DNA of 64,000 nucleotides, taken from Nevskiaceae bacterium (GTDB lineage: Bacteria > Pseudomonadota > Gammaproteobacteria > Nevskiales > Nevskiaceae). A program made the translations under genes and the position numbers. The stretch spans positions 1 through 64,000 of the forward strand of contig SCRT01000019.1 in NCBI GenBank assembly GCA_004298465.1, read 5' to 3'. Position 1 is the first letter of the stretch. Every line of letters begins with the position of its first letter. Shown piece by piece: positions 21,379 to 30,722 of this stretch. The notes under the pieces are model-generated. The model did not search any database and had not been told where the DNA came from. It saw only the letters and a list, made by a program, of their open reading frames with translations.

Positions 21379-21850
21379 GGCCGGGCCGGCGGTGACGACG
21401 GACGCGGAAGCCGAGCGTGTAGTGCGCTACATGTATGAACACGATCCGGCGTCGTGCGGCGCCGGGATGGTGCTGGAAAGTGCCGGGATCGGTCGCGCCC
21501 GACTGTCGATGCAGGTCCGCGCGGACATGATGAACGGTCATGGCACGTGTCACGGCGGCTTCGTCTTCATGCTGGCCGACAGCGCCTTTCAGTTTGCCTG
21601 CAACAGCCGCAACGAGCTGACAGTGGCCGCAGCCGATGCGATCGAGTTCGTGCGGCCAGGCCATACCGGCGACGTGCTGACGGCGGAGGCCGTCGAACGC
21701 AGTCTCGCGGGCCGCAGCGGCGTATATGACATCGCGGTCACGAACCAGGCCGGCGACATCGTCGCGCTGTTTCGCGGCAAGTCGCGGCGCATTCGCGGCA
21801 CCGTGGTTCCGGAAGCTCCGGAAACCCCGGAAGCCGAATCCTCTCGATAA
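21371..21850 (+). CDS. paaI: Hydroxyphenylacetyl-CoA thioesterase PaaI
   Basis: Hotdog-fold thioesterase that frees CoA from dead-end ring-hydroxylated phenylacetyl-CoA products. 159 residues with the family core MMNGHGTCHGGFVFMLADSAFQFACNS split around the HGG active-site motif, and the RPGHTGDVLTAEA strand. Its GTG start at 21371 overlaps the paaG stop (TGA at 21376-21378), consistent with coupling. The last 15 residues (PEAPETPEAESSR) are a low-complexity tail. Confidence 0.92.
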   Translation: MSEAGPAVTTDAEAERVVRYMYEHDPASCGAGMVLESAGIGRARLSMQVRADMMNGHGTCHGGFVFMLADSAFQFACNSRNELTVAAADAIEFVRPGHTGDVLTAEAVERSLAGRSGVYDIAVTNQAGDIVALFRGKSRRIRGTVVPEAPETPEAESSR

Positions 21851-21959
21851 CGCAGTGGAAACGCATTCCCGGGCGTGATCGCGCCCGCATATTTTCCCGT
21901 GCCACGTGCACGGGGCCTCGCAGTGCAAGCGAGATGATCCAGACCTGGAGGAAGAGACC

Positions 21960-23282
21960 ATGCCCGTCCGAAACCCGAAACCCGAGGAGCTCGAAGCGAT
22001 CGAGCGCCCGACCACCAGCCGCGACGAGCTGCAGGCGCTGCAAAGCGAGCGCCTGAAATGGTCGCTGAAGCACGCCTATGAGCACGTACCGCACTACCGA
22101 CAGGCGTTCGACGCGGCGGGTATCCACCCGAACGATGTGCATGGACTGGAGGATCTGGCGAAATTCCCGTTCACCAGCAAGCAGACGCTGCGCGACCACT
22201 ACCCGTTCGGCCTGTTCGCCGTGCCGCGCGAGCAGGTCGTGCGCATCCACGCCTCCAGCGGCACCACCGGCAAGCCGACCGTGGTCGGCTACACGCGCAA
22301 GGACATCGACACCTGGGCCACGGTCGTGGCGCGCAGCATCCGCGCCGCAGGTGGGCGCGCCGGCGACATCGTGCACGTGGCCTATGGCTACGGCCTGTTC
22401 ACCGGCGGCCTCGGGGCGCACTACGGCGCGGAGAAACTCGGCTGCACCGTCATTCCGGTATCGGGTGGCCACACGGAAAAGCAGGTGCAGCTCATCCAGG
22501 ATTTCAAGCCGTCGATCATCATGGTCACGCCGTCCTACATGCTGCGGCTGATCGAGGAGTTCGCGCGGCAAGGGCTGGATGCAAAGGCCTCCAGCCTCAA
22601 GGTGGGCATCTTCGGCGCCGAGCCCTGGACGGAAGGCATGCGCGCCGACGTCGAGGCGCGCGCCGGCATGGACGCCGTCGACATCTACGGCCTGTCGGAA
22701 GTCATGGGTCCCGGCGTCGCCAGCGAATGCATCGAGTCCAAGGATGGCCCGGTGATCTGGGAAGACCATTTCTACCCCGAAGTGATCGACCCCAAGACCG
22801 GCGCCGTGCTGCCGGACGGTGAACTCGGCGAACTGGTGCTGACTTCGCTGACCAAGGAAGCGTTTCCCGTCATCCGCTACCGCACGCACGACCTCACGCG
22901 CCTGCTGCCGCCCACGTCGCGCTCCATGCGCCGCATGGACAAGATCACCGGTCGTTCGGACGACATGCTTATCATCCGCGGTGTGAACGTGTTTCCGACG
23001 CAGATCGAGGAACTGGTGCTGAAGTGCAGCGAGCTGGCGCCCTATTACCTCATCCATGTCAGCCGCAGCGGCGACCTCGACCAGGTGCAGGTGGACGTGG
23101 AGGCGGCAGCCGACTGCGGCGACGTCGTCGCGGCCTGTTCCGCCGGCGCCACGCGACTCGGCCATCTCGTGAAGTCCTACGTCGGCATCACGGTCAAGGT
23201 CAATGCCTTGCCGCCCGGCAGCCTCGACCGCTCGGAAGGCAAGGCGAAGCACGTCATCGACACCCGTCCCAGGAGAAATTGA
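21960..23282 (+). CDS. paaK: Phenylacetate-CoA ligase PaaK
   Basis: AMP-forming ligase that activates phenylacetate to phenylacetyl-CoA, the entry step. 440 residues, matching PaaK (about 437). The start at 21960 follows GGAGGAAGAG. Motifs: the P-loop SSGTTGKPTVVGYT, the adenylate-binding YGLSEVMGPG, the hinge near RYRTHDLTRLL, and the late IEELVLKCSELAPYY. A 109-bp gap separates it from paaI. The thiolase ATG directly follows its stop codon. Confidence 0.97.
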   Translation: MPVRNPKPEELEAIERPTTSRDELQALQSERLKWSLKHAYEHVPHYRQAFDAAGIHPNDVHGLEDLAKFPFTSKQTLRDHYPFGLFAVPREQVVRIHASSGTTGKPTVVGYTRKDIDTWATVVARSIRAAGGRAGDIVHVAYGYGLFTGGLGAHYGAEKLGCTVIPVSGGHTEKQVQLIQDFKPSIIMVTPSYMLRLIEEFARQGLDAKASSLKVGIFGAEPWTEGMRADVEARAGMDAVDIYGLSEVMGPGVASECIESKDGPVIWEDHFYPEVIDPKTGAVLPDGELGELVLTSLTKEAFPVIRYRTHDLTRLLPPTSRSMRRMDKITGRSDDMLIIRGVNVFPTQIEELVLKCSELAPYYLIHVSRSGDLDQVQVDVEAAADCGDVVAACSAGATRLGHLVKSYVGITVKVNALPPGSLDRSEGKAKHVIDTRPRRN

Positions 23283-24473
23283 ATGCGTCAAGCCGTTATC
23301 GTTTCCACCGCCCGTACACCGCTGACAAAGGCGAAGCGCGGGGAATTCAACCAGACGCCGGGGCCGACACTGGCCGCTTTTGCCGTGAAGGCTGCCGTGG
23401 CCCGAGCAAAGATCGACTCCGCGCTGATCGAGGACCTGGTGCTGGGCTGTGGCTATCCGGAAGGCACGACCGGCCGCAACGTCGCACGCCAGACCGTGGT
23501 GCGTGCCGGCCTGCCGGTGTCGGTGGCGGGTACCACGGTGAACCGCTTCTGTGCTTCCGGCCTGCAGGCCATCGCCATCGCCGCCGGCCGTATCGTGCTG
23601 GAAGGCGTCCCCGCCATGGTTGCCGGCGGTGTCGAAAGCTGCTCGCTCCTGACCTCCCGCAGCGCCACGGACGCCGGCAGTACCGGCATCGACCCGTGGA
23701 TCGAGGCGCACAAGCCCGAGCTGTACCTGCCGATGATCGAAACGGCCGACATCGTCGCCGGGCGCTACCACATCCCGCGCGACGCGCAGGACCGTTTTGC
23801 CTTGCAGAGCCAGCAGCGCACGGCCCATGCCCAGCGGACCGGCGTATTCGCCGATGAAATCATCCCGTGCACGACGACGATGGCCGTCAAGGACAAAGCC
23901 ACGGGCGCGGTCTCCAATGTCGAAGTGACGGTCGACCACGACACCTGCAACCGCCCGCAGACCACGCTGGAAGGCCTCGCGAAGCTGGAGCCGGTATTCG
24001 GGCCGGGACACTGGGTCACGGCTGGCAACGCTTCGCAGCTGTCGGACGGCGCCGCCGCCTGCGTCGTGATGGAAGCAAAGACGGCCGAGAAGCTCGGATT
24101 GGAACCGCTTGGTGCCTTCATCGGCCATGCGGTCGCCGGCTGCGAACCGGACGAGATGGGCATCGGCCCGACCTTCGCCGTTCCCCGCCTGCTGGCGCGC
24201 AACGGCCTGAAGGTCGACGACATCGACCTGTGGGAGCTCAACGAAGCCTTCGCCTCGCAGGCGCTGTACTGCATGCAGAAGCTCGGCCTGCCGCCGGAGC
24301 GGACGAACGTCAACGGCGGCGCGGTCGCCATCGGCCACCCCTTCGGCATGACCGGGGCACGGATGGTTGGGCACCTGCTGCTGGAAGGCAAGCGGCGGGG
24401 TGCGAAATACGTCGTGGCCACGATGTGCATTGGCGGCGGCATGGGGGCCGCAGGGCTCTTCGAGGTGTTCTGA
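23283..24473 (+). CDS. Acetyl-CoA C-acyltransferase (thiolase) of the paa cluster
   Basis: Thiolase II family, 396 residues. The acylated cysteine lies in [10 protein letters not shown], the histidine in [10 protein letters not shown], and the second cysteine in CIGGGMG. Its start abuts the paaK stop, so it is co-transcribed with paa genes. That supports a role in 3-oxoadipyl-CoA or dehydrosuberyl-CoA cleavage (PaaJ/PaaE function). The sequence, however, looks more like general acetyl-CoA acyltransferases than typical PaaJ/PcaF, so it may act in beta-oxidation more broadly. Gene symbol left open for that reason. Confidence 0.9.
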   Translation: MRQAVIVSTARTPLTKAKRGEFNQTPGPTLAAFAVKAAVARAKIDSALIEDLVLGCGYPEGTTGRNVARQTVVRAGLPVSVAGTTVNRFCASGLQAIAIAAGRIVLEGVPAMVAGGVESCSLLTSRSATDAGSTGIDPWIEAHKPELYLPMIETADIVAGRYHIPRDAQDRFALQSQQRTAHAQRTGVFADEIIPCTTTMAVKDKATGAVSNVEVTVDHDTCNRPQTTLEGLAKLEPVFGPGHWVTAGNASQLSDGAAACVVMEAKTAEKLGLEPLGAFIGHAVAGCEPDEMGIGPTFAVPRLLARNGLKVDDIDLWELNEAFASQALYCMQKLGLPPERTNVNGGAVAIGHPFGMTGARMVGHLLLEGKRRGAKYVVATMCIGGGMGAAGLFEVF

Positions 24474-24524
24474 GACAGGGGACCCCGTGGCGGGCGCCGC
24501 CCAGCCACTGCCAGCGGAGCACGA

Positions 24525-24890
24525 TCAGAAAATCGTGTTTTCCTCTGTCATGAACACGCGTGTATGCGAAAAGTCGATGAATCTTGATTCATCATCGATC
24601 AGGAACTGCATCGCAGCGGCGCCTTCGGGTGTTGCCAGCGCCGCCTTCAGGTCCGCGGCGCTTTCCCACCAGACTTCCGTCACGCCGGGATATGGAGGTT
24701 CCAGACCGCGCGACTCCCGCAACAGATCATTCAGCTCGGGTTCGACCGTATAGCTCTGGATGTATTTCTTCATCCGCAGCGCCTTTTGCCTCGCCTTGAC
24801 GTTCTTCGAGTGCGTTTCGCGCCAATAGGTGTAGAAATCCTGAAGGGAAACGTCCTGGCGTTTCGCGAGCAGATAAACCAGCTTGATCAT
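24525..24890 (-). CDS. EthD-domain protein
   Basis: A 121-residue dimeric alpha-beta barrel protein of the EthD type. The start MIKLVYLLAKRQDVSLQDFYTYW and the VTEVWWESAADLKAAL strand fit the family, which includes proteins associated with cytochrome P450 and small-molecule catabolism; biochemical roles are mostly unknown. It is convergent with the paa thiolase gene (51-bp gap). GGAGGAG directly precedes its start. Its place beside paa genes may be chance. Confidence 0.75.
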   Translation of the reverse strand: MIKLVYLLAKRQDVSLQDFYTYWRETHSKNVKARQKALRMKKYIQSYTVEPELNDLLRESRGLEPPYPGVTEVWWESAADLKAALATPEGAAAMQFLIDDESRFIDFSHTRVFMTEENTIF

Positions 24891-25005
24891 GGACTCCTCC
24901 TGAGCACGACCGAAGGCGGGCTGAGCACGGGTACCGCCCGCGTCGTGCGCAGGAGGAAGGCTACGGCCTTGCGGAACGCGAGTCCAGCTTGTGTGGAAGC
25001 CGGGT

Positions 25006-25224
25006 CTACTTGTCGCGGAAGCTGATGCGGCCCTTCGTCAGGTCGTAGGGCGTGAGCTGCACCGTGACCTTGTCGCCGGTGAGGATGCGGATGTAGTGCT
25101 TGCGCATGCGCCCGGAAATATGGGCGGTAACGACATGACCGTTCTCGAGTTTTACACGGAACACGGTGTTGGGCAGGGTTTCGGTAACGACGCCCTGCAT
25201 CTCGATGTTGTCTTCTTTCGGCAT
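25006..25224 (-). CDS. infA: Translation initiation factor IF-1
   Basis: Binds the ribosomal A site during initiation. 72 residues from the ATG at 25224 ([11 protein letters not shown]), exactly the family length. It is an OB-fold protein with [19 protein letters not shown], the [14 protein letters not shown] core and KGRISFRDK near the end. An eight-residue longer reading from 25248 is rejected on family length. It has its own promoter upstream. Confidence 0.98.
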   Translation of the reverse strand: MPKEDNIEMQGVVTETLPNTVFRVKLENGHVVTAHISGRMRKHYIRILTGDKVTVQLTPYDLTKGRISFRDK

Positions 25225-25250
25225 GCGGACCACAGGTAAAAAGGGCATGC

Positions 25251-25279
25251 ATTATCAACATTCGCGCCCGCAACGGCAA
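25251..25279 (-). promoter_or_regulatory. Probable infA promoter
   Basis: Reading leftward, TTGCCG (25274-25279), a 17-base spacer, then GATAAT (25251-25256). Transcription would start about 20 bases before the infA ATG at 25224. Confidence 0.6.
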
Positions 25280-25346
25280 CACGGGCGAGGGGTGGTGATT
25301 CGGGGTTGGGAAGCGGCAGGCGCCCAGCGGCTTGCGTGAAGTTGCC

Positions 25347-25841
25347 TCAACGCGTCGGTGACGGGCTGCACCCTGCCCCGGCGTCCGCGTGGGCGACGTG
25401 CCGGTTCGAGGGGTGTTCGTGGTGCAGCGGGCAGCCCTTCACGTATTCGTGCGTGCCGTCCTCGTAGGTTTCGTACTTCCAGATCGGCACTTCGTGCTTG
25501 ACGATGTCGATGGCGTAGCGCCCGGCCGCGAAGGCCTCACCGCGGTGCTCGGCGCGCACCACGACCAGCACACTGATGTCGCCGACCGCCATGTCGCCAA
25601 TGCGGTGGCGAATCTCGCAGCACTGGATGTCGTGGTCACGACGTGCACGTGCCGCGATCTCCGCGATCGACTTTTCCGCCAGCGGTATGTAGGCGGAATA
25701 ATTGATGGACGTCACTTTCTTGCCGTCGTTGTGCTGGCGCACCGTGCCGGCAAAGACGACGAGTGCACCCGCCTCCGGATCCTCGGTGGTGGCCATCAGG
25801 GCGCCGACGTCGATCGGCGCAGTCGTGATGTGGGAAGTCAT
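25347..25841 (-). CDS. moaE: Molybdopterin synthase catalytic subunit MoaE
   Basis: Large subunit of molybdopterin synthase, which with thiocarboxylated MoaD adds the dithiolene sulfurs to cyclic pyranopterin. 164 residues against about 150 in E. coli. Conserved blocks: GALVVFAGTVR, LAEKSIAEIA, the VVRAEHRGEAF segment, and the active-site lysines in IVKHEVPIWKYE. The final 20 residues after the HEHPSNRH segment are not conserved. It follows moaD by 18 bp in a leftward moaA-moaD-moaE operon. Confidence 0.96.
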   Translation of the reverse strand: MTSHITTAPIDVGALMATTEDPEAGALVVFAGTVRQHNDGKKVTSINYSAYIPLAEKSIAEIAARARRDHDIQCCEIRHRIGDMAVGDISVLVVVRAEHRGEAFAAGRYAIDIVKHEVPIWKYETYEDGTHEYVKGCPLHHEHPSNRHVAHADAGAGCSPSPTR

Positions 25842-25859
25842 GCGGGCTCCGGGTTCATG

Positions 25860-26138
25860 TCAGCCGCCGCTCACGGGCGGCAGCAGGACCAGTGTGTCGT
25901 CGGCGGACACCGGCGTGGCGCGGTGGACGAGCGTATCGCCGATGGCGCAGGCCGTGGTATCCAGATATTCGCCGGCTTCCGGAACTTCACGCACGAGTGC
26001 GTCGAGAACGTCGGCCACCGACGCCGGCAGCGCTGCGACCGGCACCGCCCGTTCCGCGCCGCCGCACACCTTCTGCAGCACCCCGAAGCACTGCACGCGC
26101 ACCGTGGTGGTTTCCCCCGCAGGGGTCGAATGCGTCAC
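25860..26138 (-). CDS. moaD: Molybdopterin synthase sulfur carrier MoaD
   Basis: Ubiquitin-like sulfur carrier. 92 residues ending in the required Gly-Gly (LLPPVSGG) that is adenylated and thiocarboxylated. The beta-grasp core is visible (VRVQCFGVLQKVCGG, then TLVHRATPVSADDTLVLL). The first ten residues look like an extension. It starts 3 bp after the moaA stop, so the two genes are tightly coupled. Confidence 0.95.
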   Translation of the reverse strand: MTHSTPAGETTTVRVQCFGVLQKVCGGAERAVPVAALPASVADVLDALVREVPEAGEYLDTTACAIGDTLVHRATPVSADDTLVLLPPVSGG

Positions 26139-26141
26139 GCT

Positions 26142-27167
26142 TCATCCTCCGATGTAGGACATCTCGATCTTGTGGCCCGCCTGCAGCGGTGTCTGCAGGC
26201 TGCGCAGTTCCGAATAGCGGTCGCTGCGACCGTGCCACACGGCGGCGAGCTGCGCCCGCAGCGCGTCATCGTCGGTGCCGGAGCGCACCAGGGCCCGCAG
26301 GTCGAAACCGCGGGTCGCGAACAGGCAGGTGTAGAGCGCGCCTTCCGCCGACAGCCGGGCGCGCGTGCAGTTGCGGCAGAAAGGCTGCGTGACGGACGTG
26401 ATGATACCGATCTCGCCACCGCCGTCCACGTAGCGCCAGCGCTTCGCGACTTCGCCGCGGTAATGCGGGTCCGCAGGCTCGATCGGCCAGCGCGCGCCGA
26501 TGCGTTCGACGATCTCGCGGCCCGCCACCACCTCGTCCAGCCGCCAGCCGTTGGTGTTGCCGACGTCCATGTATTCGATGAAGCGCAGGATGTGGCCGGT
26601 GTGACGGAAGTGCCCCGCCATCGCCTCGATGTCGCTGGCGTTGTCGCCGCGCTTGACCACCATGTTCACCTTCACCGGTGCCAGCCCTGCGGCGGCGGCG
26701 TTGTCGATGGCTTCCAGCACGCGGGCGACGGGAAAACCGACGCCGTTCATGCGCTGGAACGTGGCATCGTCCAGCGCATCGAGGCTGACGGTGATGCGCT
26801 TGAGGCCGGCATCGGCCAGCGCGCGCGCCTTGGCCGGGGTCAGCAGCGAGCCGTTCGTCGTCAGGCTGATGTCGGCGATGCCCGGAATCGGGGCAAGCCT
26901 TGCCACCAGCTTCTCGATGTCCTTGCGCACCAGCGGCTCGCCGCCGGTGAGGCGCAGCTTGGACACGCCGAGCTCCGCGAACAGCCGTGCGAGGCGCGCG
27001 ATCTCGTCGAAATCAAGCAGGCTTGCGCGCGGCAGGAACGCGTGGTCCGCGCCGAACAATTCCTTGGGCATGCAGTACGTGCAGCGGAAATTGCAGCGGT
27101 CAGTCACCGAGATGCGCAAGTCGCGCAAGTGACGTCCAAGACTGTCCAGCGTCTCCATCGGCAGCAT
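26142..27167 (-). CDS. moaA: GTP 3',8-cyclase MoaA
   Basis: Radical SAM enzyme that starts molybdenum cofactor synthesis from GTP. 341 residues from ATG 27167 ([18 protein letters not shown]); an ATG at 27158 is equally possible. The SAM cluster motif is CNFRCTYC. The C-terminal second [4Fe-4S] cluster is [13 protein letters not shown] followed by LYTC. The sequence ends in the catalytically needed Gly-Gly (SYIGG). LTGGEPLVR is the SAM-binding GGEP motif. First gene of the moaA-moaD-moaE run; xdhC, 62 bp upstream, has the same direction. Confidence 0.97.
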   Translation of the reverse strand: MLPMETLDSLGRHLRDLRISVTDRCNFRCTYCMPKELFGADHAFLPRASLLDFDEIARLARLFAELGVSKLRLTGGEPLVRKDIEKLVARLAPIPGIADISLTTNGSLLTPAKARALADAGLKRITVSLDALDDATFQRMNGVGFPVARVLEAIDNAAAAGLAPVKVNMVVKRGDNASDIEAMAGHFRHTGHILRFIEYMDVGNTNGWRLDEVVAGREIVERIGARWPIEPADPHYRGEVAKRWRYVDGGGEIGIITSVTQPFCRNCTRARLSAEGALYTCLFATRGFDLRALVRSGTDDDALRAQLAAVWHGRSDRYSELRSLQTPLQAGHKIEMSYIGG

Positions 27168-27229
27168 GCTAGCACCGCTTGTGCCCCGCGATCCGTGACG
27201 ATTGAGGGCTTGTACGCCGGCCCTATAGT

Positions 27230-28315
27230 TCAGACCGGGCAGCTCGCCAACGCTGCCGGGTAGTGGCCGTCGCCGGAAGTCGTGAGTCCGGCGAGGTCGG
27301 CTGGGGCCGTGCACGATGCACGCGGCTGCGTGGCGATGATTTCCGCCAGGATCGATAGCGCGATCTCGTGCGGGCCGCGGGCGTGGATGTCGAGACCGGC
27401 TGGCGCATGCAGGCGCTTGATCGCGGCGGACGGAAGCTGCGCCGCCGACAGCGCGTGCAGGCGCTGCTGGACCTTGCGCTTGCTGCCGAGCACGCCGACG
27501 CTGAACGCCGGTGAAGGTAGCGCGCGGATCAGCACCGTCTGGTCGTCCTCGGCATGATGGGTGACGGCGTAGACCGCGGTCCAGGCGTCGATCGGCATGT
27601 CGGCAACCGCCTTGTCCAGTGCCCGGCGATCGTAGAAGTCCACTTTCAGCCCGGCGGGGAGCGCTTCCGGTCCGTAAGGGCGCAGCAGGCCAATCTCGAA
27701 ACCCAGCGCCGGTGCGATCTCGCACAGCGCAAGCGCAACCGGGTTGTTGCCGACCAGCATCACGCGCGTCGGCGGCAGGAAGGTCTGGACGAAGATGTGA
27801 CCGGCGGCGGGCGCTGCTTGTGCCGGAGTCGGGGCGTAACGCTGCGCGCCGGTCTTCAGGTCCACGTACAGCGTCAGCGGCGCGCGGCGGGCGCGGGCGT
27901 CGCGCAGCCGGCGCGCATGGTCGACGGGGTCGGCCAGTTCGCGCACGAAGATGGCGATGCGGCCACCGCAGGTCAGTTGCACGTCCAGCACCGGGCTGCC
28001 GGCGCCGTAGTCCAGCAGGCGCGGCGCACCGGTCTGCATCGCGTTCATCGCCTCGGCTGCCACGGCGCCTTCCACGCAGCCGCCAGACACGTAGCCGACG
28101 ACTTCACCGGTGTCACAGATCGCCATTTCGCTGCCCAGTGGGCGTGGGCTGGAGCCGACGATGTTGACGAGCGTGGCGAGCGCCACGCGGTGCCCGGCGA
28201 CGGCCCAGCGCTCCAGCGTCGGCAATGTGTCGTCCACCGTCCCGTAGGTGGGCCATGGCGGCCAGTTCGCGGCGAGGGCTTCCGCCGTGGGCAGCGTGTT
28301 CAGGGGTTTCGACAT
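27230..28315 (-). CDS. XdhC/CoxI-family protein (Moco insertion/maturation factor)
   Basis: 361 residues from ATG 28315. The N-terminal XdhC_CoxI domain shows [13 protein letters not shown] and [12 protein letters not shown]. The C-terminal half is the Rossmann-like XdhC_C domain ([16 protein letters not shown], then [11 protein letters not shown]). Family members bind molybdenum cofactor, promote its sulfuration and insert it into xanthine dehydrogenase-type enzymes. No xdhA/xdhB or coxL gene is in the window, so the target is unknown. It lies directly upstream of moaA in the same direction, which fits a cofactor role. Confidence 0.88.
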   Translation of the reverse strand: MSKPLNTLPTAEALAANWPPWPTYGTVDDTLPTLERWAVAGHRVALATLVNIVGSSPRPLGSEMAICDTGEVVGYVSGGCVEGAVAAEAMNAMQTGAPRLLDYGAGSPVLDVQLTCGGRIAIFVRELADPVDHARRLRDARARRAPLTLYVDLKTGAQRYAPTPAQAAPAAGHIFVQTFLPPTRVMLVGNNPVALALCEIAPALGFEIGLLRPYGPEALPAGLKVDFYDRRALDKAVADMPIDAWTAVYAVTHHAEDDQTVLIRALPSPAFSVGVLGSKRKVQQRLHALSAAQLPSAAIKRLHAPAGLDIHARGPHEIALSILAEIIATQPRASCTAPADLAGLTTSGDGHYPAALASCPV

Positions 28316-28435
28316 TTCAGTTCTCCATCCACGGCGACATTCCGCGTTGTGGCGCGCCGTCAACGTTGCAGTCCACCGCTGGCATACCACAAAGCCGTGC
28401 GCAGGAGTAGCCCCGGCGCGGACGGGGATGCGGGT

Positions 28436-29128
28436 TCAGCCACCGACCACGCATTCCTGGGCGTTGATGCCACGGGCCTCATACGACAGTAGAAAGCGCA
28501 CCACGCAGGCGGCTTCTTCCATTCCGGCTGCGGTAGTCGGGTCCTGCCGTGCGGCGACAGCGTTGACGCGGATGCCGTCGCGCTTCAGGTGGTGGGCCAA
28601 TGCGCGCACGAGTGAGGGAACGCCGCCGGCGGCCGCCGAATAGATCGGGTTGCCGCCGCCGCCGGGCGCGCAGCCAAGCGCCGAGAAGGCAACGATTGCG
28701 GAACCGGATTGCTGCCCGAGATCGTTCAGGAAAACCTGCGCCAGCACCAGCAGCGGTCGCAGGTTCGTGTTGATGCCCAGAGTCCAGCTTTCAAGGTCGG
28801 CGCCTTCCAGCGCGCCGTGGTCCACAACGCCTTCGGCGTGGACGATGGCACCAATTCCCGGCAACGCGGTGCGCGTCTGCTCGGCTGCTGCCACGATGGC
28901 GTGCGGGCGGCAGAGGTTCAGCGCCAGGCCGATTGCCGGTACACCGAACGTGGCGTGGATCGCTTCAGCCGCCGCCGCAACGCGCGCTGCATCCGAGTCC
29001 CACAGAGCGACCGGGCGACCGACGGCGGCCAGTGCCTGCGCCGCTGCATAGCCGAAACCGGATGCCGCGCCGGTGATCACGACACCGGTGGCGGGGGTGG
29101 AAAGTCGGGGCTTGAACGCAGCGGCCAT
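28436..29128 (-). CDS. Short-chain dehydrogenase/reductase with degenerate active site
   Basis: 230-residue SDR Rossmann protein. The cofactor loop TGAASGFG is normal (about residues 20-27), IVAFSALG holds the usual serine, and IRVNAVAA is present. The YxxxK catalytic motif reads YSAAAGG, so the lysine is absent. The NNAG strand is also changed to VHAEG. Either it uses another mechanism, has become non-enzymatic, or is decaying. It stands alone between rhlB and xdhC, same strand as both. Substrate unknown. Confidence 0.8.
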   Translation of the reverse strand: MAAAFKPRLSTPATGVVITGAASGFGYAAAQALAAVGRPVALWDSDAARVAAAAEAIHATFGVPAIGLALNLCRPHAIVAAAEQTRTALPGIGAIVHAEGVVDHGALEGADLESWTLGINTNLRPLLVLAQVFLNDLGQQSGSAIVAFSALGCAPGGGGNPIYSAAAGGVPSLVRALAHHLKRDGIRVNAVAARQDPTTAAGMEEAACVVRFLLSYEARGINAQECVVGG

Positions 29129-29158
29129 GCGCGGCTTCCGTCCTACGACCGAGCGCGG

Positions 29159-30466
29159 TCAGCGACGCCCGTGCCCGCCATGCCCGGAGGCTGGGCGGCG
29201 TCCGTGGCCCGGCCCGCCACGCCCGTCGTGGCGCCGTGGCGGGCGCTTGGGCTTGATGAAGTCCGGAGCGATGAGGCTGGACGCGTCGTGCTGGGCGGGA
29301 ATCTTCTCGCCGATGAGCTTTTCGATGTCGGGGAGCGAGTAGACGTAGGTTTCGCAGCACAGCGAGATCGCGGTGCCGGACTCGCCGGCGCGTGCCGTGC
29401 GGCCGATGCGGTGCACGTAGTCTTCCGGATCCTGCGGCAGGTCGTAGTTGATGACGTGCGTGACATCCGGGATATGCAGCCCGCGGGCCGCGACATCGGT
29501 GGCGACCAGCATCGGCAGCTTGCCTTCCTTGAGGTCCTCCAGCAGCCGTTCGCGCTTGCTCTGGCGCACGTCGCCGGACAGCACGGCGGCGGTGAAGCCG
29601 TTCGCGATGAGGCCGGCTTCCACGAGCTCGCCGGCGCGCTTGGTATTCACGAAGATGATGGCCCGGTTCGGCTGCTCCTGGCGCAGCAGGCCGACCAGCA
29701 CGGCAAGCTTGTCGTCGTTGGCGACGTGGATCAGCGACTGCTTCACGCGGTCCGCCGTCACCTGCTCGGGGTGGATCTCGACGCGGTGCGGGCTGTTCAT
29801 GTGCTCGTAGGCGAGTTCGAGCACGCGGTTGGAAAGCGTGGCGGAAAACAGGAAGTTCTGCCGCGCCTCGGCCGGCGGCATGCGTCGCATGAGGTAGCGG
29901 ATGTCGGCGATGAAGCCGAGGTCGAACATGCGGTCGGCCTCGTCCAGCACCAGCACTTCCACATGCTTGAGCGTGTAGATGTGCTGCTTGTAGTAGTCGA
30001 TGAGCCGACCCGGCGTGCCGATCAGCACGTCGGTGCCGGCCTCCAGAGTCTGGCGCTGCGTCTCGTAGCCGGTGCCGCCGTAGACTACGTTCAGGCGCAG
30101 CCCGGTGAAGCGGCCGAGCGAGAGGGCGTCTTCGTGGATCTGTATCGCCAGCTCGCGCGTCGGTGCGAGAATAAAGGCGCGTGGCTGGCCATCCGGGCCT
30201 TCCGGCGCCACCGTCAGCAGGTGGTTGAGCGTGGCCAGCAGGAACGCGGCGGTCTTGCCGGTGCCGGTCTGGGCCTGTCCGGCGATGTCTTCACCCGCCA
30301 AGGCGCGTGGAAGCGACTGGGCCTGGATGGGAGTGCAGCGGTTGTACCCGAGTTCTGCCAGGGCGCGGAGCAGCGTGGGATGGAGAGGCAGGGAGGTGAA
30401 TTCCGTCGTGCTGAGATAATCGGAAGGCGTCCCGGCCGCGGCGACCGTCGTGTCGCTGGCTTGCAT
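29159..30466 (-). CDS. rhlB: DEAD-box ATP-dependent RNA helicase RhlB
   Basis: Unwinds RNA in the degradosome-type machinery. 435 residues. Helicase motifs in order: Q-motif region (GYNRCTPIQAQSLP), motif I AQTGTGKT, Ia PTRELA, II DEAD, III SAT, and VI HRIGRTAR. The C-terminus is a short basic, Gly/Arg/His-rich tail (after PKRPPRRHDGRGG) of the kind that binds RNA. It is divergent from trxA-rho, the same arrangement as in many gammaproteobacteria, which supports RhlB over other DEAD-box paralogues. Confidence 0.93.
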   Translation of the reverse strand: MQASDTTVAAAGTPSDYLSTTEFTSLPLHPTLLRALAELGYNRCTPIQAQSLPRALAGEDIAGQAQTGTGKTAAFLLATLNHLLTVAPEGPDGQPRAFILAPTRELAIQIHEDALSLGRFTGLRLNVVYGGTGYETQRQTLEAGTDVLIGTPGRLIDYYKQHIYTLKHVEVLVLDEADRMFDLGFIADIRYLMRRMPPAEARQNFLFSATLSNRVLELAYEHMNSPHRVEIHPEQVTADRVKQSLIHVANDDKLAVLVGLLRQEQPNRAIIFVNTKRAGELVEAGLIANGFTAAVLSGDVRQSKRERLLEDLKEGKLPMLVATDVAARGLHIPDVTHVINYDLPQDPEDYVHRIGRTARAGESGTAISLCCETYVYSLPDIEKLIGEKIPAQHDASSLIAPDFIKPKRPPRRHDGRGGPGHGRRPASGHGGHGRR

Positions 30467-30496
30467 TTAGAGTCCGGATGAATTGAAATACGCTTC

Positions 30497-30524
30497 ACTA
30501 TACGCGGTTGAAGCGCGCTACCAA
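30497..30524 (-). promoter_or_regulatory. Probable rhlB promoter
   Basis: Leftward TTGGTA (30519-30524), 16-base spacer, TATAGT (30497-30502), about 30 bases before the rhlB start at 30466. Confidence 0.55.
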
Positions 30525-30722
30525 AGCCGCGCATGCCGCCTCCGCGCTCTGCGAGCGTCCCGAATCCGGGTGTCGTAAAGCCTCTTCACGCGAGGCTGCC
30601 CGTGCGTCAGGTCGTCGGCTGCATCGCAGTCGCGGTTTGATTTTTCCCCCTTCGTCACGAAATTCCCTTTTACGGTTCCCTTTCACGATTTATTTCACGT
30701 TGTTGTCAACGGAGGCTCTTCA

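Noticed and set aside
21851-21959. GGGCG/CGCCC hairpin before paaK as a terminator
   Set aside because: Stem is only five base pairs and the T-rich part is interrupted; paa genes on both sides are expected to be co-transcribed.
21738-24374. A very long open frame (about 880 codons) antisense to paaI, paaK and the thiolase
   Set aside because: It is a by-product of high-GC codon bias in the sense genes; its translation is Arg/His/Asp-rich with no domain, while the sense genes are complete known enzymes.
25389-27263. Long plus-strand frame spanning moaE-moaD-moaA
   Set aside because: Antisense to three recognisable Moco genes; translation shows no domain.
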